Below, one piece after another: positions 6,404 to 13,500 of a stretch of 13,500 nt of DNA. A program made the translations under genes and the position numbers. The notes under the pieces are model-generated. The model was given only the letters and a program-made list of their open reading frames with translations, had not been told where the DNA came from and did no database searches. The DNA comes from Acidobacteriota bacterium (lineage in GTDB: Bacteria; Acidobacteriota; Terriglobia; Terriglobales; Acidobacteriaceae). Every line of letters begins with the position of its first letter. The stretch's first letter is position 1. The stretch lies in assembly GCA_021793595.1 (NCBI GenBank), contig JAJYSL010000104.1:1-13500 (forward strand), written 5' to 3'.

Positions 6404-7308
6404 CCAGTCTGCAGGAATTGCAACATCGCATGGCCAAGGCTGTGATGCAGCCTTTGACTGCACGGGAGCAGATGCGACGCCGGAATTCTGATGGAAAGTC
6501 GAATGAAGTAGAAGCTGACCAGTTCATCCGTCCCAATGACCGATTGACTTCGTTTGAACGCCTGGAAATTTACAACCGTCAGTATTGGTTTCGCTTGTTC
6601 TCAAGCTTTGAGGAAGATTTTCCCGGCGTGCAGGCAGTCTTGGGCCGGAAGCGATTCCAAGCTCTGATGCGGGCCTACCTTGAGACGCACCCTTCAACTT
6701 CGTTCTCCCTTCGCAACCTGGGATCGCGGCTGGTGAGTTGGCTAGAACAGAATCCTGCGTGGGCTGAACCGCACTCTGAAATGGCCATCGAAATGGCCCG
6801 TTTGGAGTGGGCGCACATCGAAGCTTTCGACAACGCAATATGGCCTTCGTTGACTGTGGAGGCTCGAGCACGGATGGGCGCAGAGTCACGTATGACATTG
6901 CAGCCGCATGTCAGGCTGATCGAGGCACACTATGCGATTGACGATGCGCTGATCGCCGTTCGCAATCAAAGCAGCAGCAGAGACACCTCCAGCAATAGCG
7001 CGTCGACCGGACACGTCAGTAAACGTACGCGAGCTCTTCGCGAGATGAAACGAGAGACCGTCCATATCGCCGTGCACCGGTTTGAGGACACCGTGTACTA
7101 CCGTCGCCTTGCGGCAGAAGACTACCGATTGTTGCTGGCGTTACAACAGGGAGTCGCACTGGGAGATGCAATCGACATTGCGTTCGACGGCAGCTCGATT
7201 CCGGAACATGAGCAACCGACGTATTTGCAATCGGCTTTCGCCTATTGGACGACCATGGGATGGTTTTGCACGCCGCCCGTAGATCGGGAAGGTGAAAGAA
7301 ATTCATGA
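6400..7308 (+). CDS. bufC: DUF2063 partner protein of the MNIO enzyme (BufC/HvfC-like)
   Basis: The 302-residue protein begins at ATG 6400, which overlaps the bufB stop as ATGA; the frame stays open further upstream to 6223 but that part lies inside bufB. The N-terminal DUF2063 domain (about 5-105) shows the family pattern: 'RLEIYNRQYWFRLFSSFEED' then 'FPGV..VLG...F..LM.AYL..HPS.S.SLRNLG..L..WL'. The C-terminal half is less conserved and contains a Ser/Asn-rich linker (about 190-205) before a second folded part (about 215-300). In HvfC/BufC systems this protein binds the precursor leader and presents it to the MNIO enzyme; I infer the same role. The stop overlaps the doxX start as ATGA. It is cytoplasmic with no membrane segment. 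Confidence 0.9.
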   Translation: MTSLQELQHRMAKAVMQPLTAREQMRRRNSDGKSNEVEADQFIRPNDRLTSFERLEIYNRQYWFRLFSSFEEDFPGVQAVLGRKRFQALMRAYLETHPSTSFSLRNLGSRLVSWLEQNPAWAEPHSEMAIEMARLEWAHIEAFDNAIWPSLTVEARARMGAESRMTLQPHVRLIEAHYAIDDALIAVRNQSSSRDTSSNSASTGHVSKRTRALREMKRETVHIAVHRFEDTVYYRRLAAEDYRLLLALQQGVALGDAIDIAFDGSSIPEHEQPTYLQSAFAYWTTMGWFCTPPVDREGERNS

Positions 7309-7778
7309 AGGTTTTTGCTACGTTGTATGCTCGTTTTGCTGCCTTAGCCTCCTACCTTCAGTCTCCATTCCTCCTGGCCGTGCGCCTGTATTGGGGCTGG
7401 CAATTTGCCCAATCCGGATGGGGACGCTTGCATCATATAAGCCAGGCGACTTCTTTCTTCGCCAGCTTGAACCTTCCGTTTCCAGAGGCGACGGTCATCT
7501 TTATTTCCAGCCTGGAATTTGTGGGAGGAATCCTCTTGATCGTCGGGCTCGCGTCCCGGCTCACCAGCTTGTTGCTGGCCGGCGACATGCTGGTGGCGTA
7601 TTGGATGGCCGACCGCGAAGCCCTCTCCTCGATCTTCTCCGATCCCGGGAAGTTTTATGGGGCTGACCCTTACACGTTCTTATTTGCAGCCTTGATCGTG
7701 TTGATCTTTGGGGCCGGTCTGTTTTCAGTAGATGCGTGGCTGTCGCGACGCTACCAAGCCTGGATCGATCGACCATGA
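7305..7778 (+). CDS. DoxX-family membrane protein (BufD-like)
   Basis: This 157-residue protein has four hydrophobic helices (about 20-38, 61-82, 86-102 and 121-142) and the DoxX signatures 'AVRLYWGWQFAQSGWGRL' near the N-terminus and 'FISSLEFVGGILLIVGLASRLTSLLLAGDML' in the middle. ATG 7305 overlaps the bufC stop; GGAAGGTG at 7287-7294 is a plausible ribosome site. DoxX proteins are common fourth genes of bufferin operons and are thought to serve membrane electron transfer or quinone chemistry. Whether it supports the oxidative MNIO reaction, copper handling or export is not established. The stop overlaps the next gene as ATGA. Confidence 0.9.
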   Translation: MKVFATLYARFAALASYLQSPFLLAVRLYWGWQFAQSGWGRLHHISQATSFFASLNLPFPEATVIFISSLEFVGGILLIVGLASRLTSLLLAGDMLVAYWMADREALSSIFSDPGKFYGADPYTFLFAALIVLIFGAGLFSVDAWLSRRYQAWIDRP

Positions 7779-8401
7779 TGCCGACGTTGCAGGATAGAGA
7801 TGAGGCGCAGATGATTGCGTCCATCCTTGCCGGGGACTCGCACCAGTTTCACCGGCTCATCCGACCCTATGAGAGAAGTCTGTATGTTATGGCGCTCTCC
7901 ATGCTGCGAAACGAGGCCGATGCAGAAGATACTGCGCAAGAAGCGTGCCTGAAGGCATTTCGGAACCTGTCAAACTTCCGCGCTGATTCAAAATTCGGTA
8001 CCTGGCTGATCAGCATCACGCTCAACGTAGCCCGCAATCGCCTGCGCCGAAATCGATTGACGCACATGGAATCTCTTGACGTTCCATCCGAAGAGCAGGG
8101 ACACGTCTCGCCGGCTTTATTGCGAGATTGGCGGGAAGTGCCGTCGGCGGTTTTAGAACGCGCAGAAGTACGACTGATGCTTCAGAAGGCGATCGTTGCC
8201 TTGCCGGAGATCTACCGCGAAGTATTTCTTTTGCGGGACGTGGAAGAATTGAGCATCAAAGAAGCAGCGGAAACATTAGGCATCAGTGAAGCGTCGGTGA
8301 AAGTGCGACTGCATCGCGCGCGAACGATGCTGCAGAAAACTCTGGCACCGGAATTAAAAAGCCTGGTACCGCAGAAAGGGCGGTGGTTTCCATGGTTATA
8401 G
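7775..8401 (+). CDS. ECF sigma factor (RpoE-like), in the buf operon
   Basis: The 208-residue protein is a group IV sigma factor. Region 2 (about 25-95) holds 'DAEDTAQEACLKAFRNLSNFRADSKFGTWL', the -10 recognition helix. Region 4 (about 133-186) holds 'ALPEIYREVFLLRDVEELSIKEAAETLGISEASVKVRLHRAR', the -35 recognition HTH. ATG 7775 is chosen because it overlaps the doxX stop (ATGA 7775-7778); no independent Shine-Dalgarno is visible, so translation is probably coupled. A GTG at 7736 inside doxX is unlikely. The end overlaps the anti-sigma start by 10 bases. Its place at the end of the transcript it probably drives would make a positive feedback loop held by the anti-sigma factor. The target promoter is inferred. 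Confidence 0.95.
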   Translation: MMPTLQDRDEAQMIASILAGDSHQFHRLIRPYERSLYVMALSMLRNEADAEDTAQEACLKAFRNLSNFRADSKFGTWLISITLNVARNRLRRNRLTHMESLDVPSEEQGHVSPALLRDWREVPSAVLERAEVRLMLQKAIVALPEIYREVFLLRDVEELSIKEAAETLGISEASVKVRLHRARTMLQKTLAPELKSLVPQKGRWFPWL

Positions 8402-8652
8402 ATTGCAAGCACGTTTGGAACAACATCTCGGGCTACTTGGATGGAACTCTCGATCCGGCTGTCTTGCAGCAGGTTCAGAAGCATTTGGAGCATTGCGGTA
8501 TCTGCTCTGCCATTCTGGACTCAACCCGAAACATTCTGATCCTCACCGCCGACGAGCGGGTCTTTGAGTTGCCTCTTGGTTACAGTGACCGTTTACACGC
8601 TCGACTCGAAGCGGAAATCCAAGGATTATCTCTGTCTCCGAATGGCAGTTGA
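8392..8652 (+). CDS. Zinc-finger (zf-HC2/ZAS) anti-sigma factor, small and soluble
   Basis: This 86-residue protein starts 'MVIDCKHVWNNISGYLDGTL', the usual zf-HC2 opening, and has the zinc motif H31-x3-C35-x2-C38 ('HLEHCGIC'), with Cys5 and His7 as further possible ligands. No membrane helix follows the domain; the protein ends in a short charged helix, so it is a cytoplasmic ZAS protein like RsrA or ChrR rather than a membrane-anchored one. ATG 8392 is preferred, with AAAGGG at about 8375-8380 upstream; GTG 8383 would add three residues. It overlaps the sigma gene by 10 bases, the usual coupling for a 1:1 pair. It should hold the ECF factor until zinc-thiolate release by oxidation or metal displacement. 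Confidence 0.85.
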   Translation: MVIDCKHVWNNISGYLDGTLDPAVLQQVQKHLEHCGICSAILDSTRNILILTADERVFELPLGYSDRLHARLEAEIQGLSLSPNGS

Positions 8653-8744
8653 TCCGTGGAATGGTCGGCGTTGCCGTCTACTCCGCCTGCTTCCGTGTAT
8701 GGCTCTTCTCCGCGAGAACAAGAATAATTCAGCTCTTCTGACAA

Positions 8745-10412
8745 ATGGCGCATCATTTTTCTTCATCGCTCACTCTCGTAGATACTGTTGCTATGTCGGA
8801 GACCGCTGCGGTATTAGGAAAGATCGGACTTCCAGCCAGTATTCGAGAACTCACATCCCGCAAGTGGGATGTCGTGATCATTGGCGCCGGACATAACGGC
8901 CTCGCCTGCGCTGCCTATCTGGCTCGCGCTGGTAAGTCCGTGCTGGTACTTGAGAGCCGCGAGCGTGTGGGTGGCGCCTGCACCATTGAAGAGCCTTTTC
9001 CCGGTGTGCTGATGTCTCCCTGCGCCTATCTCGCGGGGCTGCTGCATCCGCTGGTGGTTCAGGAACTCGATCTTCCCCGCCGTGGTTTTGTGTGGACGCC
9101 TGCGGTGAACGGCCTGTTTGTTCCGTTTCTGGATGGCAGCAGTGTTCAACTGTGGGATGACGACGATCGCTGCGAACAGGAAATCCGTCGATTTTCTCCG
9201 AGGGACGTCGAAGGCTGGCACGCCATGAGTGATGTGGTGCGGCGATTGCGAAATTTGCTCCGCCCCGCCGCGGGCATGTTTGACGGCAATCTGGATGACA
9301 ATCGGCGTGATGCGTGGATTGGAGATGCACCCACCCACGAGCAACTGGAAGAACTGCTGGCGGGTGATACTGAAGCCCGCAGCCTGCTCTTCGACTGGTC
9401 CATGGCAGAATTCGTCGAGCGATACCTGACCGATGAGCGCTTGCAAAGCGCCTATCTTGGCCAGGGAGTCATCGGCACCAATGCAAGCCCATTCGACGCG
9501 GGTACGGCTTCGATCCGATTCCACCATTCCTCCGGGAGGCTTGGAGGAATGCCCGGCATGTGGGGATACGTGAACGGCGGTATGGGCATGATCTCCTTCT
9601 ATTTTTGCGATGCAGCACGTGAGGCTGGAGCGGTCGTGGCCGCCGGCGTTCCGGTTTCGCGCATCCTGCCGGCGGAAGGTGTGTTGCTCGAAAGCGGCGA
9701 ACGGATCACGGCTCCGATTGTCATTTCGAATGCCGATCCGATTTGCACACTCACGATGCTCGATGGCTCCGCCGACGCGGTATGGGAGAAAAAGGTGCGC
9801 TCCGTACCGATCCAGGGATGCACGGTAAAGCTGAACGTATTGCTGCGCGAACTTCCCAACTTCATGGCGCGGCCGGGGACTCTTGAGCCTCATCACTACG
9901 GCCAGATCAATGCGCCGCTGACGAAATCGGAGTGGAAAGCCAGCTACGCATCGGCCCGCGCTGGAGGCCTTGCGGACCACCTGTGGTGCGAACTTTACTT
10001 TCAAAGCGTACACGACACCAGCGTAGTCCCTGTAGGCATGCACACCATGAGCGTCTTCGCGCAGTACGTGCCGTATGCCTTCTCGTCGGGCAGTTGGGAA
10101 GATCGTCGCAATGAGGTGCGAGCCCTGGCGCTGCGTTCAATCGGCCGTTTTTGCAGCAATCTCGAAAATGCGGTGGTAGATGCGCAAGTGCTCGGCCCTC
10201 CTGATATCGAGCAGAAAGTAGGCCTGACAGGTGGACACATTTTTCAGGGCGAGTGCCTGCCTGCGTATATGTGGAACCATCGCCTGTCCGCCAGAACTCC
10301 GATGAAAGGCGTCTATCTTTGCGGCGCATGTACGCATCCGGGAGGTAGCGTCATTGGCATCAATGGCCGCAACGCTGCGATGGCTGTTCTGCGCGATCTG
10401 AATGGCTCCTGA
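8745..10412 (+). CDS. FAD-dependent oxidoreductase (phytoene desaturase / PYROXD2-like)
   Basis: The 555-residue protein opens its fold with a Rossmann FAD motif: 'VVIIGAGHNGLACAAYLARA' (GAGHNG at 47-52), Glu70 for the ribose and 'RVGGAC' (74-79). The C-terminal FAD-closing motif is 'GVYLCGACTHPGGSVIGINGRNA'. This long variant with the GHNG dinucleotide motif and THPGG end is the PYROXD2-like branch of the phytoene-desaturase family; its substrate is unknown in bacteria and a carotenoid role is not indicated because no phytoene synthase is nearby. The start is uncertain: ATG 8745 and ATG 8793 are both without a clear Shine-Dalgarno, and 8793 would still keep the fold. It follows the anti-sigma gene by 92 bases on the same strand, so operon read-through is possible but not shown. 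Confidence 0.9.
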   Translation: MAHHFSSSLTLVDTVAMSETAAVLGKIGLPASIRELTSRKWDVVIIGAGHNGLACAAYLARAGKSVLVLESRERVGGACTIEEPFPGVLMSPCAYLAGLLHPLVVQELDLPRRGFVWTPAVNGLFVPFLDGSSVQLWDDDDRCEQEIRRFSPRDVEGWHAMSDVVRRLRNLLRPAAGMFDGNLDDNRRDAWIGDAPTHEQLEELLAGDTEARSLLFDWSMAEFVERYLTDERLQSAYLGQGVIGTNASPFDAGTASIRFHHSSGRLGGMPGMWGYVNGGMGMISFYFCDAAREAGAVVAAGVPVSRILPAEGVLLESGERITAPIVISNADPICTLTMLDGSADAVWEKKVRSVPIQGCTVKLNVLLRELPNFMARPGTLEPHHYGQINAPLTKSEWKASYASARAGGLADHLWCELYFQSVHDTSVVPVGMHTMSVFAQYVPYAFSSGSWEDRRNEVRALALRSIGRFCSNLENAVVDAQVLGPPDIEQKVGLTGGHIFQGECLPAYMWNHRLSARTPMKGVYLCGACTHPGGSVIGINGRNAAMAVLRDLNGS

Positions 10413-10521
10413 CAGATAACTCCCGCCATGTAGCTGCACGCTGAAACAAAAAACTGGCAACCGAGCGATCGATGGGAGTACAACAAAGCCAGCGCTTTGG
10501 ACTTATCGCAAGGAGGAAATT

Positions 10522-11079
10522 TTGAGCGACTCTACACTAGCCCCCGCAACACCCGGTGCAAAAAGCAGTGGACGAACAATCGTCGGCGTTCTGTTGATCA
10601 TCCTCGGTTTTGCCGCCATTCTGCTGCCATTCATCGCAGGCATTGCGGTGACCGCCTTGATCGGCTGGCTCTTGCTATTCGCCGGCATCGTTCATTTGAT
10701 TTATTGCTGGCATTCGCGCAGTACCGGCGGGGTGGCATGGCAACTGCTGATCGCAATCCTATATTTATTTGTCGGCTTCTATCTCATTTTTCATCCTGCG
10801 CGTGGCCTTGTTACGCTGACCCTGCTGTTGGCCTCCTACTTTGTGGTGGAGGGCGTCATTGAACTTGTTCTTTATTTTCGTCTGCGTCGCTCTCACCGTG
10901 CCGGCTGGTTTCTTTGGGACGGTCTGATCACGCTGTTGTTAGGCGTTCTGGTATGGGCTCACTGGCCATTCAGCTCTGTCTGGGTGCTCGGTACCTTAAT
11001 CGGTATCAGCCTGCTGATCAGTGGATTTACTCGGCTCTTCGCTAAGCCGACATTTGCTTCCGCAGGGCTGGTCGTTTGA
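10522..11079 (+). CDS. HdeD-family (DUF308) membrane protein
   Basis: The 185-residue protein has a polar N-terminus (1-18) and six hydrophobic helices (about 19-40, 45-63, 73-93, 97-118, 128-147, 152-172), the usual layout of the HdeD/DUF308 family. Typical features are 'G..LI.LGF.A.LLPF' in helix 1, 'GWLLLFAGI.HLIYCWHSR' at helix 2 and 'HP..GL.TLTLLLA.YF.VEG' in the middle. HdeD of E. coli is an inner-membrane protein linked to acid resistance; its molecular action is unclear. The start is TTG 10522, supported by AGGAGG (10511-10516) 5 bases before it. It is monocistronic by appearance and converges with the polymerase gene, with only 32 bases between the two stops. Confidence 0.9.
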   Translation: MSDSTLAPATPGAKSSGRTIVGVLLIILGFAAILLPFIAGIAVTALIGWLLLFAGIVHLIYCWHSRSTGGVAWQLLIAILYLFVGFYLIFHPARGLVTLTLLLASYFVVEGVIELVLYFRLRRSHRAGWFLWDGLITLLLGVLVWAHWPFSSVWVLGTLIGISLLISGFTRLFAKPTFASAGLVV

Positions 11080-11111
11080 AGCATTCGGCAGAATATGACC
11101 ACGCGAAACAA

Positions 11112-13400
11112 CTAATGAAAATCGTGGGAGCGCAGCGCAAGCGCGCCATAGGCAAAAGACATCAGTCGAGTTGCCTTCACGTGAATCACACCATCCTGAT
11201 TTTGAAGGGGTCCTTCGACAATCAGAAATTTGCTGCGCGTTACAACCAGTCGCTCCCGCTCATACAGATCGGGCGTGACGATGACATTGGCAATGCCGGT
11301 TTCATCTTCCATGGAAAGGAAGATGAAACCCTTTGCCGTGCCCGGACGTTGCCGCGCAATGATGCAACCCGCTGTGCGCACGTAATTTCCATCCTTCTGT
11401 TCGCGCAATTCCTTTGCAGAGAGTACATGTTGCTGCTGCAAGGCTGCGCGACGATAATGCATGGGATGTTTGCCAACCGTAAGCCCGGTACCGGCGTAAT
11501 CGGCAATCAGCCGATCCTCGATATTCATTTGTAGAAGCGGCTTTCCCTCCGAATCATCCTGCAATGACGCAACATTCCTCTGAAACAACGGCCCTTCCAG
11601 CTTCCCGGCACGTTCCACCTGCCAAAGGGCATCGCGACGGTGTTCAACTCCATTCAGCTGATTCAAAGCGCCGATGCGAGCCAGCAACGTTAGTTCTTTT
11701 CGATTCAGCAGAGGAACGCGCTGCGCAAGATCTTCCGCCGAAATGAATCGAGCATCACGGGCTCTAGATGCCACCAACGCCTGCGCCGCCTGCTTACGCA
11801 GTCCTCGCGCATAGCCAAGCCCCATCCGTAAAGAGAGGCTGCCATCGTGCTCTCGTTCCACCGTGCAGGCCCAATCGGAAATCTGAATGTCGATGGGCCG
11901 GACGCGAAGGCCATGCCGTTGTGCATCTTTTACCAGAACTGCTGGAGCATAAAAACCCATCGGCTGATTGTTCAACATGGCACAGGTAAATGCGGCCAGA
12001 TATTTCACTTTGAAATAGGCAGAGGCATAAGCGATGAGCGCGAAGCTGGCAGCGTGGGATTCAGGAAATCCATACAACGCAAATGAGCTGATATTTTGAA
12101 TGATGTTGTTTTGTGTCGTGGCATCAAGCCCATTCGCGGTCATGCCCGAACGCAGCTTGCCTTCAAGATTTTTCATTCGCTCCCAGGATCGGCGCATACC
12201 CACTGCGCGCCGTAGCTCCTCGGCTTCTGCACCGGAGAAATTGGCGACCGCCATGGCCATCCGCAACAGTTGTTCCTGAAATAGCGGCACGCCGAGCGTG
12301 CGTTTCAAAACCGGCTCCAACAAGGGATGCGGATAGCTGACTGGCTCCTTATGCTGTCGCCGTCGCATGTATGGATGCATCATCTGGCCAACGATGGGGC
12401 CCGGGCGAATAATCGCTACCTGCACCACAATGTCATAAAACACCTCTGGATGGTTTCGCGGCAGCGATGCCATCTGCGCGCGGCTTTCCACCTGAAACAT
12501 GCCCACAGTATCCGCCTGTTGCAGGGTTCGATACACCTCTGGATCTTCCGGCAGCTGAGCCAGGTCGATGGGTTCACCATAATGCTGAGGAATCAGTTCC
12601 AGGCAATCCTTCAGAACGGCCATCATCCCAAGCCCGAGCAAATCGACCTTAATGATGCCGAGATCGGCACAGTCCTCTTTATCCCATTGCACGACGGTAC
12701 GGCCCAGCATGGAAGCTCGCTCCAACGGCACCACACGGTTGAGTTGTCCTTGGCAGATCACCATGCCGCCTGAATGCTGGCCTAGATGGCGAGGCAGACT
12801 TTGAATCCGCATGGACAGGTCGAGATATTTGGCGATGCGCGGATGGGCAAGGTCAAAGCCGGCATCGTGAAATGAATGCGCCATGGTGTCCGTCTTTCCA
12901 CGCCACTCCCAGTTGCCGACCAGACTGGATAATCTGCCCAGAGTATCAGCATCGAAGCCCAGCGCTTTGCCCACTTCGCGTGCCGCAGATTTTCCGCGAT
13001 ACGTAATGACATTCGCCGTCATCGCAGCACCTAGTTCCCCGTATCGTTGATAGACATACTGGATGGCCTGTTCGCGCTTATCGACAGAGGGTAGATCCAG
13101 ATCAATGTCCGGCCATTCGCCGCGACTCTCGCTCAAAAAGCGTTCGAACAGCAGATCCATGCCCACGGGGTCGATCGCGGTAATTTCGAGGGCATAACAA
13201 ACAGCTGAGTTGGCAGCACTCCCACGACCCTGGACCAGAATGTCATGACTCTTACAGAACTGGACGATGTCCCAAACAATCAAAAAATATCCCGCGAATC
13301 CTAGCTTCGCAATCAAAGTCAATTCATGCTCAATCTGCTTTTTCGCTCGTTCCAGTAGATGTTGATTTTTCTTCGGTTCGTATGAGGATGTCCCAGCCAT
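11112..13400 (-). CDS. dnaE2: DnaE2-type error-prone DNA polymerase III alpha subunit, lacking its N-terminal PHP domain
   Basis: The open frame gives 762 residues, against roughly 1,050-1,080 for DnaE2. The palm has 'LVQGRGSAANSAVCY' (55-69), catalytic Asp100 and Asp102 in PDIDLDLP (97-104), and Asp253 in KVDLLGLG (251-258), so all three acidic residues are kept. Further landmarks are IRPGPI (331-336), the 'FPESHAASFALIAYASAYFK' fingers motif (445-464), a helix-hairpin-helix part (about 525-585) and an OB fold (about 670-745). The protein ends SHDFH, the normal DnaE2 C-terminus. The missing 280-300 residues are the PHP domain and the start of the palm. ATG 13400 has no Shine-Dalgarno, and the frame is closed by TAG at 13485-13487, so the gene is probably truncated or disrupted. 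Intact DnaE2 does SOS mutagenic synthesis with ImuA/ImuB; neither is in the window. Confidence 0.85.
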   Translation of the reverse strand: MAGTSSYEPKKNQHLLERAKKQIEHELTLIAKLGFAGYFLIVWDIVQFCKSHDILVQGRGSAANSAVCYALEITAIDPVGMDLLFERFLSESRGEWPDIDLDLPSVDKREQAIQYVYQRYGELGAAMTANVITYRGKSAAREVGKALGFDADTLGRLSSLVGNWEWRGKTDTMAHSFHDAGFDLAHPRIAKYLDLSMRIQSLPRHLGQHSGGMVICQGQLNRVVPLERASMLGRTVVQWDKEDCADLGIIKVDLLGLGMMAVLKDCLELIPQHYGEPIDLAQLPEDPEVYRTLQQADTVGMFQVESRAQMASLPRNHPEVFYDIVVQVAIIRPGPIVGQMMHPYMRRRQHKEPVSYPHPLLEPVLKRTLGVPLFQEQLLRMAMAVANFSGAEAEELRRAVGMRRSWERMKNLEGKLRSGMTANGLDATTQNNIIQNISSFALYGFPESHAASFALIAYASAYFKVKYLAAFTCAMLNNQPMGFYAPAVLVKDAQRHGLRVRPIDIQISDWACTVEREHDGSLSLRMGLGYARGLRKQAAQALVASRARDARFISAEDLAQRVPLLNRKELTLLARIGALNQLNGVEHRRDALWQVERAGKLEGPLFQRNVASLQDDSEGKPLLQMNIEDRLIADYAGTGLTVGKHPMHYRRAALQQQHVLSAKELREQKDGNYVRTAGCIIARQRPGTAKGFIFLSMEDETGIANVIVTPDLYERERLVVTRSKFLIVEGPLQNQDGVIHVKATRLMSFAYGALALRSHDFH

Positions 13401-13414
13401 AGTTGAAAGTTGAG

Positions 13415-13474
13415 CGGCGGTCCAGCCTGATTCTGAAAGAATCGGGTTGCGAAACCTTGAAGGGAGAACCGCCG
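13415..13474. repeat. Nested inverted repeats upstream of truncated dnaE2
   Basis: The outer arms CGGCGGT (13415-13421) and ACCGCCG (13468-13474) are perfectly complementary. Inside, 13423-13434 pairs with 13438-13449 over 12 bp (two G-T wobbles) with loop GAA. This two-level structure sits between the dnaE2 remnant and a rightward GTG start. Subterminal hairpins of this kind are seen at the ends of IS200/IS605-like elements, but the element type is not proven. Confidence 0.55.
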
Positions 13475-13500
13475 TGAAGAAAAGCTACCACACTATCCGT
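13474..13500 (+). CDS. Possible start of a rightward gene (nine codons visible)
   Basis: GTG 13474 is preceded by AGGGAG (13461-13466) with 7 bases of spacing, a good ribosome site. The nine codons before the window end give V/M-K-K-S-Y-H-T-I-R. This is too little to name a family; an IS-encoded transposase would fit the hairpin just upstream, but that is a guess. The first base of the start lies in the outer inverted-repeat arm, so the structure could restrain translation. Confidence 0.35.

Noticed and set aside
8814..10043. 409-codon open frame on the minus strand
   Set aside because: It lies entirely antisense to the FAD oxidoreductase, whose frame shows clear FAD motifs. The antisense protein has no recognisable domain and no good ribosome site.

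Overview
The window is ordinary-GC bacterial DNA, densely coded on both strands. The combination of a PAS-GAF sigma-54 activator, a STAS/Crp pair, an ECF-controlled metallophore operon, an HdeD-type membrane protein and a DnaE2-type polymerase suggests a soil Acidobacteriota (Terriglobia-like) chromosome. This is inferred from family resemblance and recalled sequence style, not from a search.

Left part (1-4180). The window opens in the last codons of an insertion-sequence transposase (1-228). About 470 bases without a recognisable gene follow. Next comes a leftward regulatory group: a large sigma-54-dependent activator (PAS-PAS-GAF-AAA+-Fis HTH, 1901-4180) and, 158 bases beyond its stop, a two-gene unit made of a small STAS protein and a Crp/Fnr-family regulator (1413-1742, 701-1411) separated by one base. 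A GG-N10-GC (-24/-12) element lies just upstream of the STAS gene and can be read on both strands.

Middle (4469-8652). An unrecognised small membrane protein comes first. The most interesting unit of the window follows: a complete bufferin-type (MNIO/DUF692) copper-peptide operon on the + strand. It holds a Sec-exported, cysteine-rich precursor with two copies of a 13-residue CKGKNSCKGKGGC repeat (BufA2-like), the MNIO modifying enzyme (BufB, DUF692), its DUF2063 partner (BufC), a DoxX-family membrane protein, an ECF sigma factor and a small zinc-finger anti-sigma factor. From bufB to the sigma gene every junction is an ATGA overlap, and the anti-sigma start overlaps the sigma gene by 10 bases. 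The precursor is set apart from the rest by a perfect-to-near-perfect 14-bp hairpin (5461-5491), well placed to make precursor mRNA exceed enzyme mRNA. The likely logic is: sigma factor released from its zinc anti-sigma under metal or thiol stress, operon transcribed, cysteines of BufA converted by BufBC in the cytoplasm, modified peptide exported to the periplasm to bind copper.

Right part (8745-13500). A PYROXD2/phytoene-desaturase-like FAD oxidoreductase and an HdeD-family membrane protein follow on the + strand. They converge with a leftward dnaE2-like error-prone polymerase gene. That gene ends normally but begins without its PHP domain: its frame is closed by a TAG 28 codons before the first ATG, and upstream of the ATG lies a strong palindrome followed by a good ribosome binding site and a GTG start facing the other way. 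This looks like a mobile element or rearrangement having removed the 5' part of dnaE2. No rRNA, tRNA or CRISPR was seen.
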